From: Wyeomyia smithii
Taxonomy: Eukaryota; Arthropoda; Insecta; Diptera; Culicidae
NCBI RefSeq assembly: GCF_029784165.1
Contig: NC_073694.1
Location: forward strand, 79,075,542-79,139,541
DNA length: 64,000 nucleotides
Direction: 5' to 3'
Below the pieces are notes generated by a model. It saw only the letters and a list, made by a program, of their open reading frames with translations. It was not told the DNA's origin and made no database searches. The translations under genes and the position numbers were made by a program. Positions 1 to 11,647 of this stretch are shown piece after piece. Every line of letters begins with the position of its first letter. Position 1 is the first letter of the stretch.

Positions 1-13
1 TTTCTGGGCAAAT

Positions 14-196
14 TTGAAGCGCAAGATCTATTCCAACAATTTTGTCTCGAAAACGGAGGAGGAAATAAAAAAAACGAAGAATGAGCTTAAAAACATGGCT
101 ACACGCATGTTTTCGTCCGCCATGGCGAATGTTCCGGTTAACTGTCGGAAGGCTGCACGCAAGGACGTAATATTTTTTGTGAGGAAGCTATCATGA
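14..196 (+). other. Unrecognised short lysine-rich reading frame at the window edge
   Basis: A 60-codon frame rich in Lys, Glu and Asn opens close to the left edge and ends at a TGA. No domain is recognised. It may be the end of a larger coding region cut by the window or chance. There is no splice or repeat evidence to decide. Confidence 0.12.
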
Positions 197-239
197 CAAC
201 CTTCCATGGGAAATTCATCCAACTCAATTATCTGTCATA

Positions 240-409
240 GTTTTTTTTTTCATCGCCATCTGAAATAGTTTTTTTTTCATCATCTGAAAAAAATTTTTCA
301 CCGCAAACGTTAGCTGTCAAATTATCGATACTTATCGATAATATCGATAAAAGTCTCGGAATTATCGATTGTTATCGATGTCCGTTCTGGGCGATATTTC
401 CCATCACTA
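240..409. repeat. Terminal part of a hAT-like MITE with ATCGATA motifs
   Basis: The stretch carries several ATCGATA motifs. Read on the minus strand it starts TAGTGATGGGAAATATCG, which resembles hAT-type MITE ends of the form TARGGATRRRAAA. A 92-bp element of the same style with a clean target duplication is at 6649-6740. No matching left end or 8-bp duplication was found here, so only one end is supported. Confidence 0.35.
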
Positions 410-445
410 AATCAAACCGATACAGACTTTTCTGATGAAGAGAAC

Positions 446-1045
446 GTGCATGATGTCACTGAAGAATGTGGTCAGCTGTGGAAAATAACTGAAATGGGTC
501 TGCGAGAATGGGCTTTTAGGTTCAACATAAGACACACCGCTCTAAAAGAACTACTTAGTCTGTTGCGATGTCAATATAATGATTCTAGTCTTCCAATCGA
601 TCCAAGAACTTTACTTGAAACACCTAGAAAGGCCAGTGCGTTTTGCTCGGATTTAGCTGGTGGTAAATATTGGCATCAAGGGCTTGAAACGTGTCTAAGA
701 ACATATTTCTATGACCTATCAAATAACATATCACTTAAACTCAATATAAATATGGACGGTTTGCCTATTCACAAAAGCTCAAATTACCAGTTTTGGCCGA
801 TACTTGGAAACATATACGGAATGGAGCATATTCCTCCGATGCTAATAGGAATATTCTATGGAAAAAGTAAACCATCTGATATTCAAGAATATCTAACACC
901 ATTCGTTGATGAAATGATTCCACTTTTGAAACACGGACTAAAAATTGGTGGATACATCGTTAACATACAGATAAGATGCTTCATTTGTGATTCTCCTGCT
1001 CGTGCTTTTGTCAAAGGTAATGTTGCGCAATTTGCACCCTTTTAG
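446..1045 (+). pseudogene. N-terminal fragment of a DNA-transposon transposase-like protein
   Basis: The frame is open upstream to about position 389, with no clear start; the first in-frame ATG is near 494. It encodes about 200 residues containing a leucine-rich helix, a TPRK motif, then GLPIHKSS, FWPILG, GIFYGKSKPSD and CDSPARAFVKG. I recall this order (DGLPLxKSS, FWPIL, GKxKP, CDAPARAF) from insect transposon proteins related to KDZ/CACTA-like transposases; that is recall, not a search. The family then continues with a CxxC-type segment, missing here. A GT (AAAG|GTAATG) directly follows the KG codon, so the frame may run into an intron whose next exon is lost. The neighbouring frame at 1339 may belong to the same element. 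Confidence 0.45.
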
Positions 1046-1338
1046 ATATATGCGCAGAAAATTTATGCACAGTGATTTTTGCTCACTCTCTTCCAACACT
1101 CACACAGACGAAGCAGACGAATGCCATGGATGCGCATCGATAGCAGACAGATACATGTGCTTGGCAAAAGTGAACAAACATTGTGCTCCGGTATTATGAA
1201 AGATTATTTCTATAAAATCAAGCTTATTACATGCAATTAGCTGCAACAAGTAAGTAATCAAACACGTATTATCGTTGGAACAAATTTCTTACTGTTTCTG
1301 CTTAAAAAATCTGATAGGAGATAGGATACGTTTCTGAA

Positions 1339-2483
1339 ATGAGCTCCGAATCAACAAATCAACGATACCATCTGGAAGAAGACGAAAATGATTCTTCGTG
1401 TTCGAACGTAGAATATTTTAATTCACCCGATGGAAGCATTGACTGCGATCCTCGTTGTGATCTGCTTGGTGGTGCTGAAGAGGTGGACTACGATCTAGAT
1501 CTGGATTCGGAAAATTCGTGTAACGATGCTCCGGTAGTTGGTGGGAGTATTTCGCAAGATAAACTGCCCGATGATCTTTACGGATGCTGGTTGCTTGTTG
1601 CTGTTCGAGATTTTAATGGACACTCTTCTGGGAGGGAAATCGGCAAGTGGGGTGTTGCAGGCAACACACCCGGAGAATTTCTTCATCAGTGCTGGCTGAT
1701 TGCACAAAAATTTCTGAAACGAGAAGTGATATTCAGATGCAACGAAAGGGGTGAAGCTGTACCCGCGTGGGGTAAGGAAAATCCGCAGGAAAAGGATTTC
1801 GGACGATTTGCGTTGTTCTACGATAAAGCTAATCATCGATATTATCCCGTTGAGAAAGTAACAGCCAACATTTTACAGCATTGGAAGAAGAAGGAGATGC
1901 ATTTTTTTTGCACGTTTCTTCCCTCTCCGTAGTAAACAGAACTGTTTTTAAAACAGTGAAGAATGTTCTTCTGGAACCTGAATCTAAGGACCGAGCTGGA
2001 ACCGCATCGAACAGAATAATTGACGATTTCGCAAAAAAAAACTGCTCCCATGCTTATGGGAGCTCTTGGCAGGCTCAAGGTATTGCTTGGATGATGTGGG
2101 CTAATGCCCTATACGTTGCCGAACCGTGTCGACGAGAAAGTTTAATCGAAGAGGTGCCACTGGTACACAAAATTAAACTCTATTCTGCCAAAGAACAACC
2201 GACAATCCGAGCGCTGAAACGGAGTTTTTCCATGGCTAATAGTCTGAACGCCGGTTACCATGACGAGGTTGTCTTCACTCGTAGTGCATTTAACGAAATG
2301 CAGACAATTTTTCAAACTCTTTGGACTAAATTGGAGCAGCTGAATTGAAGCATTAGAAATGCGCGACACTATGTTAGAATCATTTATTTCTGCAGCAGAG
2401 GAAGCAGTCCGTACGGAAGAGACCAGCTTTTCAGATCAGCTTGCAGCCCGTGTTGGAGAACAAGATGACGTTGATCATGTTTA
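1339..2483 (+). pseudogene. Uncharacterised transposon-associated protein, frameshifted
   Basis: Starts at an ATG (residues begin MSSESTNQ) with an acidic, Asp/Ser-rich N-terminus of about 75 residues. It is followed by a segment with tryptophans at regular spacing (GCWLLVAVRD, REIGKWGVAG, HQCWLIAQKF) and ends early at 1932. The coding signal moves to another frame across a run of eight T near 1902 and continues to 2348 (NRIIDDFAKKNCSHAYGSSW). It then shifts again to a short helical acidic tail ending with TAA at 2483. The two slips suggest one dead protein of roughly 370 residues. I do not recognise the domain. The position, downstream of a transposase fragment and convergent with another transposase, suggests a transposon accessory gene. 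Confidence 0.35.
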
Positions 2484-2624
2484 AAATTGATCAACTCTGA
2501 ACTTCCTTTCAGTTTGTCGTTTGAGTCTTTCAGTATAATAAGTGATGTTCACATGGGCGTAGCCAGAATTTCAAATAGGGGGGGGGGGCAAGCTCTTCAA
2601 AATTTTATAAGTAAAAAAATGGTA

Positions 2625-2779
2625 CACTAAGGTCGCTTTTTACGCGGTTGTTTTTACGCGGTTTTTTACGCGGCTTTTTTTACATGGATTCCGAAATTTA
2701 CGCGTTTTTTTTCGCGGATTCCGGAATTTACGCGTTTTTTAAGCGGCACGTATCCCCCGCGTAAAAAGCGACGTTAGTG
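2625..2779. mobile_element. MITE with GGTCGCTTTTTACGCGG ends, nested in hAT
   Basis: Inverted ends CACTAAGGTCGCTTTTTACG and its complement (one mismatch) enclose repeats of TTTACGCGG. The left flank is TA and the right flank TG, probably a decayed TA duplication. A longer relative with an intact TA duplication is at 42598-42933. The ends and TA target suggest the Tc1/mariner superfamily. Confidence 0.7.
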
Positions 2780-2820
2780 TGTTTTGAAAAATAGAAATAA
2801 ATACTAGTTTTTAGTGATTG

Positions 2821-3736
2821 TTACATCAAGGCAACCAGTGAAAAGTTGTCCTTGACATTAGAGTGGAACATCATCGAGTTTGTCTTCGACGAAGAAAACG
2901 GAGTTACGTTCGGACGTTGTTGTTTAACCGCTACCAGGACCTCTGAACCGATACCAGGGCTGAATGATGCGGCGAAGGTAAGTTTACTCCTCCGGAAGCT
3001 GGTCACCCATTAGCACAGCCGCTATCTCAACTACATCCTGTCAAAGTTTCCCAAGGACGTGAAGATTGAAGACACAGTCAAGATTCTCAATAAAATCTTC
3101 GGGCATCAAACGTCAAACGTTCCGGAAGCGGTTCATGTGTCTTTTCACGATTGTCGTTGACCATCTGCCGATGAACACTCAGCAAGCAGAGAGCACTCAA
3201 CCGCTGTTCAAATATTGTTGACCTCAGCCAGGTTTTCAGCCGACGTAATGTGCTGAACGAGCGTTCAATCGTGCATGTTTCCATAGTAGTGCACTTTTAA
3301 CGGCTTTCTCAGTCGCAGGGAAGAAAGAACGGGCTTTAGCTAGCAGGTCTATAAGATCCAACTCTTCCAAGTTCTTACGGTTTGCTCTCATACTGCTACA
3401 ATGCTAATACAAAACTTCCACCTCTCCAACAAAATTGTCAACTTCATAAAAAATTACAAAATTTTCGGTTTTGCGCGTGAATTCTTCCAACGACATGCGT
3501 ATTACATTAGCGGGATGCAGCAAGGACAACGCGTAGGTAGGTGCATTATTTTCATCGAACCGTGTTTCCAGTGAGGTTACAAGAGAATCAAAGTAAGGAA
3601 TTGTCACAGCTTGGTTCCAGTACTCCAAGCTAGTTGATGCAGGCGGATTTGGCCGGTACTTTTGCCGCTGCAATATCCTTGGTGGATCAACTGAAAATCC
3701 TGTGCACTTCCACACAACATAGCGCAAGCATTTCAA
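2821..3736 (-). pseudogene. hAT transposase remnant (ZMYM1/DUF4371 type), internally deleted
   Basis: Minus-strand pieces: 3736-3404 encodes a segment with PRILQRQKYRPNPP and IPYFDSLVTSLETRF, as in the central part of ZMYM1-like hAT transposases. 3284-3087 encodes ERSFSTLRRLKTWLRST and LSALCLLSVHR, the C-terminal hAT dimerisation motif. The N-terminal zinc finger and most of the catalytic core are missing, and the pieces lie in different frames with stops between them. It is dead, but still inside well-preserved element ends. Confidence 0.75.
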
Positions 3737-4082
3737 TCAATTATTTTTGATCTGGCTGGTACTTCACACAGATGTTTCTATGGGCTAAAGATGTCGTTTT
3801 GTGCTATTAGAGTTACTGAAAACTAAATTCTGCACCAATGTCAACATTTAAGGGGGGGCTACCGCCCACCCACCCCTGCCCCCCTCTGGCTACGCCTATG
3901 GATGTTCAAACTCAATAATAATAAAAATTTTATAAGCATTATGTGTTTATAATTTTATTCTCTCAAATGTACATTTTCCACCTTTTATCAGATAGTGTGT
4001 CGCGTCGCTTTTCCGAATTTTCTTCAAACTCAAGAAACTTTAAATCTCTTTCAATCTCAACAGTAGGGTCGAAACGTCCACC

Positions 4083-4947
4083 CTAAATATAACCACATTT
4101 TCGGAACAAATTTCCCATCGGATAGTCAGAGAATTGTTGCATGATACCCGCTACACTCAAGGCCAAATCCTGATTTGAGCATTCGATGTAGGATCTTCTA
4201 AGGTGCTGCTCAACGATGCCAAAAACAACCTCTATCGGATTGTAAAATGTACAATAAGCTGGTAAAAAAATTGGGATTATACCTAGGGATCGCAGATAGT
4301 AAACGATCATGTGGTCGCAGTGTGTGCGAGCGCCATCAAGTATCCTAATAGAGTAGGTCCAAGGGTATTTTTTCACATCCGTTGAATTGGCAATGAATTT
4401 TCAATCATTCTGTGCTGAAGACCTCTTTCATGCCGTCATGGCCAATGAAGCATAGAAGGGATACTCTTGGTTTCCTTATAAACTCTCCTCGAAAAATCAA
4501 ACGTTCTCCTCGTACTCCATAGCCACGTGTCCTCAATATCCCCTGATTATCACAACTGAACTCGTCAAGGAACACCAAGTTTTGATAGTCCCACTTAATC
4601 TTTTGAAGCTCCTCGCAAAACCTCAAAACGTCGTCTGTCCGGATCTGAAAAGCTCTACGCTCCAAAGCTTTCCAGGAAAGTCCCTCTTGATGCAGGATAC
4701 GGCACACAGATGATGTTGATATGGGGATGCGGAAAGTTTTTTCGAATTCTTTTTTGGTTTCATCCAAGTAAAGAGTTGGTTCTCGGAGATAAAGTTGGAC
4801 AAGCCGTTGTCGTTTGTCCACTCCAAATTTTTTTGAGTCTCGAGTGTACTGCTTTCGAGAAAAGCATCCGCTTTCTTGGTAGTTGGAAATCCAGTTAGTT
4901 GAGTTAGTTGAGCTGTTTCTTGATAAATATCCATGCTCAAAATACAT
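4083..4947 (-). pseudogene. DD34E transposase of the IS630/Tc1-mariner superfamily, frameshifted
   Basis: 4947-4405 encodes a helix-turn-helix region (RQRLVQLYLREPTLYLDE, then TSSVCRILHQEGLSWK) followed by the first catalytic Asp in VFLDEFSCD and a GYGVRGERL motif. After a frame change near 4380-4405, 4376-4083 encodes the second Asp (ILDGARTHC) and the Glu (YNPIEVVF). There are 34 residues between them, so a DD34E triad, matching a DDE_3 domain. The order HTH, D, D, E is complete, so only the frameshift separates the two halves. Terminal inverted repeats were not identified. It faces the uncharacterised plus-strand frames to the left across the inserted hAT. Confidence 0.75.
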
Positions 4948-4949
4948 GG

Positions 4950-6060
4950 GAAATTGTTATCAAATTTATTAGTATTGTAGAATGTAGTTTTACCATATGT
5001 ACTGAAAAGTCACTATTTGACAGATAATTCAGTAGTATTAGTGAGAGCGGAAAGTTAACTGTCATTCAAATTTCTTCTAAATAATCTAAGAATTGCTGCA
5101 AGGGACAATACTTCAAAGAAATTACATATCTTTACATCCGAAAACATAGTTTCGAGTAAATGCAACTCATACTGTATTAACGATATACAATGTAAACTAG
5201 TAGTAATCAAATATAGGGAATCAAAATTGGTTTATGTTCCATTGCAACATACGTTGCCCCAAAAAAGATATGTATAATGTAATCAATGAAAAAATAAATA
5301 AAACTGTAATTATAACCATTGGAATCAAATTTATTAATTGAAAAAATAACTTTCTAACCTATAACATTCGATTTTTTCAGCCGAATTGTTTCTCAAAATA
5401 AATAGTGTACTTTTTTCATTGAAAATTATTTTTATTAATTTATTATTTCCATTCAAACTTTTTGTCATTTTTCCATGTTTATTATTTTTATCAAAGAAGT
5501 ATGATATATGCTTCAAAAACTCGCTGGGATTCTGGCTAGAATCCGAAAGGTGCCAACAATTTCAATATAATCCTACTTGTATCTCTTTTTTTCAGAACGT
5601 CACAAATACTTAAAAATATATATTTTTGTCTCAGTATCCATTTTAAAAGAATTGATGATTGCGTCGCTCATTACAATAACTAATCAATCATGAAATCAAA
5701 AGATAACATATAAACAGCAACATTTATTAAGGTCTAAAATCCTAACTAAATCTAAATCCTAACGACCAGAAAAAAGTGTAATTGGGAAACTATTTAAAAC
5801 ATTGCAAAACATTGCTGCTGTTTGTTTAGTTCAATTGCCTTTGATCTCGGTTCTATTCTTACATTTGTGTAATCTTAAATCGTTTTGTTATGCTTGTTAT
5901 CTTATGCATATAAAGAAAAAAAATTAATTGTGTCGAAAAAATATTCAAAATAGGAATGTTTTCATATCACGGTCTTTTAACTGAAAGACTCTTCTGAGTC
6001 ACTCTTTGGAAGCTTCGATGTTTCGTAACCTTCTTCGAATTCGTTTCCATTACCTAAAAA
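4950..6060. other. AT-rich spacer without recognisable genes
   Basis: About 1.1 kb of AT-rich sequence. Open frames here are short, low-complexity and rich in Phe, Asn and Lys. No splice-supported exon, repeat end or RNA gene was recognised. Confidence 0.4.
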
Positions 6061-6339
6061 TGAAAAAAAAAAAATAACAGGAGGGTTGTGTGCAAAGCCA
6101 CGACCGCAAGGATGAAGTAGAATACTTTTACAAGAAATATAACCCGGCTGCTTGCGTATCAGTCATTTTTTCATTTGGTGTTCAATATCGAATAAGATAC
6201 CGATCATATCTTGGCGTTATCACTGACAGTGCGAATAAAATATTCTTTGTGATGAAATAAACAGTGAAAAGCATGGTGTGTTGTCGAAATGAGTCAACTT
6301 TTCATTGACGGTATTTACGCCCGCTATCGCACAGAAACT

Positions 6340-7368
6340 GCATTTCACTAAAGTGCCTCACTGCATCAGCTGCTATCGATGCTGCAACTGCTACGCTATC
6401 CGCAGCCATTCTTATTTTTTGGCCGCTAAAAACGCTGCTATTGGTATCCGCTGTCCCTGCAACAGCTGGCCCAGCTGCTATGGATGTTGAGATTCGCTGC
6501 AACTAGTGCGTTATCCATTGCTATGCCACAGCTGTGGCCGCTATCCGCCTGGTATCCACTGCACTGCTACTGCTGTTGCTAAGGGAGGACTGCTGTTGTC
6601 GCTGTCTAGAACTATTATAAGCGGCTTCGACTGAAACAGGCTCTTATATAGGGATGAAAAAGCTATCGATAGTTATCGATAGCGGTAAGAAATCATTGAT
6701 AACTATCGATAGCCATTTTAATCGATATTTCCTATCCTTACTCTTATACAGACAAACAGCACATTCAAATTGCAAGGTCTATGTTTCTGTCGACTGTGCT
6801 TGGGAAGCAATCATATTAACGACCAATCAGATCAATCAGATTTTAAATTTTGGTTATGTGAAAAATTAATTTTTATGCTGATAATAAAAGCTTTCCGGAT
6901 GTCGTGCTCATGACTGAAGGAAAAGATAATTCAGTACGTTCTGATACACGGAGATGAAGCCAAATATATATCTGCTCCAAATTTCACCAGGTATCCAGAA
7001 CGTTCTGCTCAAAATTTCGCTAGGTTTCCAGAACGTTCTTTTCATTGGATGCATTACTAGTGTGCCCGCTATCACTCAGAGACAGCATTTCATTAAAATG
7101 CCTCACTGCATCAGCTGGCCCTGGTGCTATCGATGGTGATATCCGTTGCCGCAGCTGTGGTCGCTATTCGCTGCCATTTGTATCTACTGCCCTGCATCAG
7201 CTGGCCCTACTAAGATTGATGCTGAGACCAACTGCAACCGCTGCGCTATCCCCGTTGCCATTGGTATCCGCTGCCCTGCATCAGCTGGCCCTGCTATCGA
7301 TGCTGAGACGCGCTGCACTATTGGTTGTCATACCAGAGCTGTGACCGCTATCCGCTGCTAGCGATGCT
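6340..7368. repeat. Degenerate GC-rich minisatellite inside family A
   Basis: Interspersed, imperfect repeats of CTGCATCAGCTGGCCC, GCTATCGATGCTGAGA, GGTATCCGCTGCCCTG and TGCAACCGCTGCGCTATCC. Two better-preserved adjacent units lie around 7180-7310. The same vocabulary (GATAGCGGATAGCGG, read inverted) occurs in the copy at 40310-40345. Frames through it give Cys/Ala-rich peptides that are artefacts of the repeat. Confidence 0.6.
6649..6740. mobile_element. 92-bp hAT MITE with 8-bp target duplication
   Basis: Flanked by the perfect direct repeat CTCTTATA (6641-6648 and 6741-6748). Ends are TAGGGATGAAAAA and, inverted, TAAGGATAGGAAA. The interior is made of ATCGATAG motifs. The target is the TATA-like stretch of the family A module, so the duplication repeats part of that motif. 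Confidence 0.75.
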
Positions 7369-7629
7369 GGTTTTTTTATTTTTTTTTATTTTATTTATTT
7401 TTTTTTTTAAGGGGGGATTTGTTAGTAGCTTAAGTATTTATGATAAATATTAGTAAATAATGAGTATGTGTGTCCAATCACAAATGGTGACTTCTCAACA
7501 CTGTTAGAAATTTGTAATTTTAATTGTTAGGATTTGTTTGCTTTCGCAATTAGGACTTATCATTCGTAGGGATTTAAACCTACTTGTCAGAAAAGGGGAA
7601 GTAAACTTACAACTAACTTAATTGCTAAC

Positions 7630-10242
7630 TTATTGGCTATAAAGAGAGCTTATCGTAGCAATTGAGGATTGCAACGATTTTTGTCGAAAATTGTTAATAA
7701 TTTTATTTGACATAGCTTCTAATGGTTCAACACCATTAAGTCTATGTAATTCGAGTGTACCAAACCAAGGAGGACGCTTCAAAATCATTTTCAGAATTTA
7801 ATTCTGAATCCTTTGGAGCGTTTTCTTCCTTGTTGAACAGCAACTTGACCAGATCGGTACAGCATAAAGCATTGCTGGTCTAAAAATTTGTTTGTAAATC
7901 AAAAGTTTGTTCTTTAAACAAAGTTTAGAATTCCTGTTAATGAGAGGATATAAACATCTCGTATATTTCATGCACTTGGTTTGTATACTCTCAATGTGCT
8001 CTTTGAAAATAAGTTTTTTATCATAAATTAGTCCCAAGTACTTAACCTTGTCGGGCCAACTTAAAATAACCCCATTCATCTTGACAACGTGATTATTGTT
8101 TGGCTTGAGGAAAGAAGCCCTAGGCTTATGCGGAAAAATTATCATTTGAGTTTTAGAAGCATTGGGAGAGATTTTCCACTTTTGCAAGTAGGAAGAAAAA
8201 ATATCTAAACTTTTCTGCAATCGACTGCATATGACACGAAGACTTTTTCCTTTTACGGAAATGCTTGTGTCATCGCAGAACAATGACTTTGTGCATCCTG
8301 GAGGCAAATCAGGAAGATCTGAAGTGAATATGTTGTACAGGACTGGACCCAAGACTGAACCTTGAGGCACACCTGCTCTGACAGGAAATCTATCAGATTT
8401 TGAATTCTGCTGGACAACCTGCAGAGTTCGATCAGTAAGATAATTTTTTAAAATTTTGATTAGGAAAATTGGAAAATTAAAAGTTTGCAATTTCGCAATC
8501 AAACCTTTGTGCCAAACACTGTCGAATGCTTTTTCTATGTCTAAAAGAGCAGCTCCAGTGGAATAACCTTCAGATTTGTTAGCTCGTATCATATTAGTAA
8601 CTCTGAGCAATTAATGAGTTGTGGAATGCCCATGGCGAAATCCAAACTGTTCATTTGCAAAAATTGAATTTTCGTTGATGTGTGACATCATTCTGTTAAG
8701 AATAACTCTCTCAAACAGTTTACTTATTGAAGAAAGCAAACTGATTGGTCGATAACTTGAAACTTCAGCTGGGTTCTTATCCGGTTTTAAAATGGGAGTA
8801 ATTTTTGCATTTTTCCATAATTTGGGAAAATATGCAATTTTGAAGCAGCAATTGAAAATTTTCACTAAAAAATCCATTGTGCTCTCAGGGAGATGTTTGA
8901 TTAGTATATTAAAGATTCCATCGTCACCAGGTGCCTTCATATTTTTGAAATTTTTAATAATTAATTCAATCTCATTCAAGTTAGTTTCAATTATTTCTGC
9001 AGGTAAAAAATTCTGGGAAGAAATTAAATCAAATTGACGTGTGACTTCATTTTCAATTGGACTCACAAAATTCAAATTTGAGTTATGAACACTCTCAAAC
9101 TGCTGAGCAAGTCTTTGAGCCTTTTGTTCATTGGATACAAGAAAACGTTCACCATCTTTTAAAACTGGAATAGGCTTTGAAGGTTTCTTAAGAATCTTCG
9201 ACAGCTTCCAAAATGGTTTTGAATATGGTTTCAATTTTTCAACTTTAGTCTCAAAATTTTGATTTCTCAGAAGAGTAAATCTATGTTTAATCTCTTTCTG
9301 TAAATCTTTATAAATAGTTTTAAAAACAGGGTCACGAGAACGTTGATATTGACGTCTGCGGACATTTTTCAAACGAATTAGAAGTTGAAGATTTTCGTCA
9401 ATTATTGGTGAATCAAATTTCACTTGAGCCTTTGGAACAGAATAATTCCTGGCATCAACAATTGCACATTTTAATGCTTCCAAAGCGGAATCAATATTCA
9501 CTTCGTTTTGCAAATCAAGCTCATTATTGAAATTTCTCTCAATATAATTTTTGTATCTTTCCCAATTAACCTTGTTATAATTAAAAACTGAGCTCATAGG
9601 GTTTAAAACTGATTCATGTGATAAAGAAAAAGTTATTGGAAGATGGTCAGAATCAAAGTCAGCATGTGTGATCAAATCACTACATACATGACTTTGATCT
9701 GTCAGCACCAAATCAATTGTTGAAGGGTTTCTTACAGAAGAAAAGCATGTAGGACTATTCGGAGACAAAATAGAATAGTATCCTGAAGAACAATCATTGA
9801 ATAAAATTTTGCCATTGGAATTACTTTGAGAATTATTCCATGAACGATGTTTAGCGTTAAAATCGCCGATTATGAAAAATTTCGAACGATTTCTGGTGAG
9901 TTTTTGTAAATCACCTTTAGAATAATTTTTGAGCTCGCGTGTGCATTGAAATGGTAAATATGCTGCGGCAATAAATAAAATCCCAAGTTCAGTTTGAACT
10001 TCAATTCCCAAAGTTTCAATAACTTTCGTCTCAAGATGGGGAAGAGCACGATGTTTGATTCGGCGATGAATAACAATTGCAACTCCACCGCCGGAACCCT
10101 GAATCCTATCATATCTATGAACCACGTAATTGGGATCATATTTTAATTTTATGTTAGGTTTCAAAAATGTTTCAGTAATAATTGCAATATGCACATTATT
10201 TACTGTTAAAAAATTAAAAAGCTCATTCTCATTGGCCTTCAA
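7630..10242 (-). pseudogene. LINE ORF2: endonuclease and reverse transcriptase, two nonsense codons
   Basis: One frame of about 870 codons. The N-terminal APE-type endonuclease shows ITETFLKP, GGGVAIVIHR, IIGDFNAKH and DSDHLPITFSL (residues about 1-215). The reverse transcriptase follows: KMKAPGDDGI, SYRPISLLS, FGFRHGHST, ALLDIEKAFDSV, AGVPQGSVLGP and FCDDTSI. The catalytic box is FCDD rather than the usual YADD/FADD. The frame is stopped by TAA at 8608-8610 (just after FRHGHSTTH) and TAA at 7798-7800 (after TLQRIQN), but sense codons continue without shift to a final TAA at 7630. It lies in the same frame as the end of ORF1, separated by two TAA codons. The first in-frame ATG is at 10242; homology seems to begin a few codons earlier. 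Confidence 0.9.
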
Positions 10243-10275
10243 TGAGCGAGCATTCCAATTTAATATTTAATTGTT

Positions 10276-11647
10276 TTATTTAAAATCAAAGCTAAATTTT
10301 AAATTAGAAACAATTTTAATAGTAAAATTTGTGCCTATTTGAATGGCTTCAAACATTGATTTTGCCTGCAACATGGCGTTCATAAGATCGAACATTGCCT
10401 GTTGCAAAAAAGAAAGTTTACCTGCCGTAATAGGCCCCAGGCAGTTGACATTAGAAAAAATATTTTCGGCAGCAATATTAGCTGGAGTAATAGGTGTACA
10501 ATTATTTTCTAGCGTGTTTTGCTTACCCATATTAACGGTCATTTTCGAACTACCAACACTAGGCGGTATAATGTTCGAACTACCTGTAACCTGTGCATAA
10601 GTTAAACGGGTATGCAAAGGAGTAGGTAAACTATGCGTCACTGGTACGCTTGGAGAATTTTGTTTTGAAGTTGGTTTTAATTGAGAAATTGAATTTTGTT
10701 TACCTTGCCTTGCCTTAACAATTGCTAAACGGACTGGGCATTGATAAAAATTTGACATATGGTTGCCGTTACAATTCGCACAGCGAAAATTTTTACTCTC
10801 TTTCACAGGACATGTGTCCTTTTTGTGAGAAGAGTCTCCACAATTAAGACATTTTTGGTCCATGTTACAGAATTTGGAACCATGGCCATAACATTGGCAA
10901 GTACGGCATTGGGTGATATGCTTTTCACCTCCGCCATACTTCCTATAAGTTTCCCACTTTACACGCACATTATACAAAGCATGTGCTTTTTCAAAAAATT
11001 TTAAGTTGTTAACCTCATTGCGGTTAAAATGAATTAAATAATTAACAAGGGAAATTCCAGTTCTCTGACTGTTTTCGCCTCGTGATTTTTGTTTCATTAG
11101 AATTACTTGGGTAGGGGCTATGCCAAGTAATTCTGTTAAAGTAAGTTTGATCTCATCAACGGTTTGATCGTTGGTGAGACCTTTCAAGACAACCTTGAAC
11201 GGCTTGGCGTTCTTGGTGTCATATGTAAAAAATTTGTACATCTTGTCAGTTAAATACTGAACAAGACGATCACGACCCTTTACTAATAATATAATAATAT
11301 AATAAGCGGCATTCACCTCTACGGCCAATTTGATAGGTAACTTTAACGTCAGAAACAAACGTTGAAAGTTCCTTTTTGAATATATTAAATTCAGAAGAAA
11401 TAGTTACCACAATAGGTGGAATTTTCTCCTTTTTTAAAGATTTTATATTTTGTATAGTTTCATTATTGGTAACTTCCATTTCACCAGCTTCTTGCTCAGG
11501 CAAAATATCAAAAGGATTGTCACTACAGACACTCGATGTGTCAGAAAGAGATGCCTCTCTTTTCCTCCCCGCAGCGATGCGAGGTTTCTTTTTCCGTCCA
11601 GCCATTTCAGGTGATACGAAAAAAGTTAAAACAAATGTTAAATTCAA
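10276..11647 (-). pseudogene. LINE ORF1: nucleic-acid-binding Gag-like protein, frameshifted
   Basis: Starts at ATG 11647 with a basic segment (GRKKKPRIAAGRKRE). The frame is lost near 11280-11350, where a run of ATAATAATAT lies on the plus strand; the downstream frame covers 11358-10276. That part shows a PRE_C2HC-like region (KPFKVVLKGLTNDQTVDEIK) and then three CCHC-type knuckles: CRTCQCYGHGSKFC, CLNCGDSSHKKDTC and CANCNGNHMSNFYQC. This matches ORF1 of Jockey-type LINEs, a protein that binds element RNA. The simple-repeat expansion at the shift point probably killed it. Confidence 0.85.

Larger units (their letters stand above)
2552..3900 (-). mobile_element. hAT element, 1349 bp, with 8-bp target duplication
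   Basis: Ends are CATGGGCGTAGCCAGA on the left and its inverted partner TCTGGCTACGCCTATG on the right (15 of 16 match). The element is flanked by the perfect 8-bp direct repeat GATGTTCA (2544-2551 and 3901-3908), the duplication size typical of hAT. It carries remains of a minus-strand transposase (2821-3736) and a nested MITE (2625-2779). Poly-G and poly-C tracts lie just inside the two ends. It separates the plus-strand frames at 446-2483 from the minus-strand transposase at 4083-4947. Confidence 0.85.

Noticed and set aside
6302..6502. Ala/Ser- and Cys-rich frames on both strands
   Set aside because: Products of the family A minisatellite, not conserved proteins.
10343..11004. Plus-strand frames of 81-85 codons
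   Set aside because: Antisense shadows of LINE ORF1 zinc-knuckle region.
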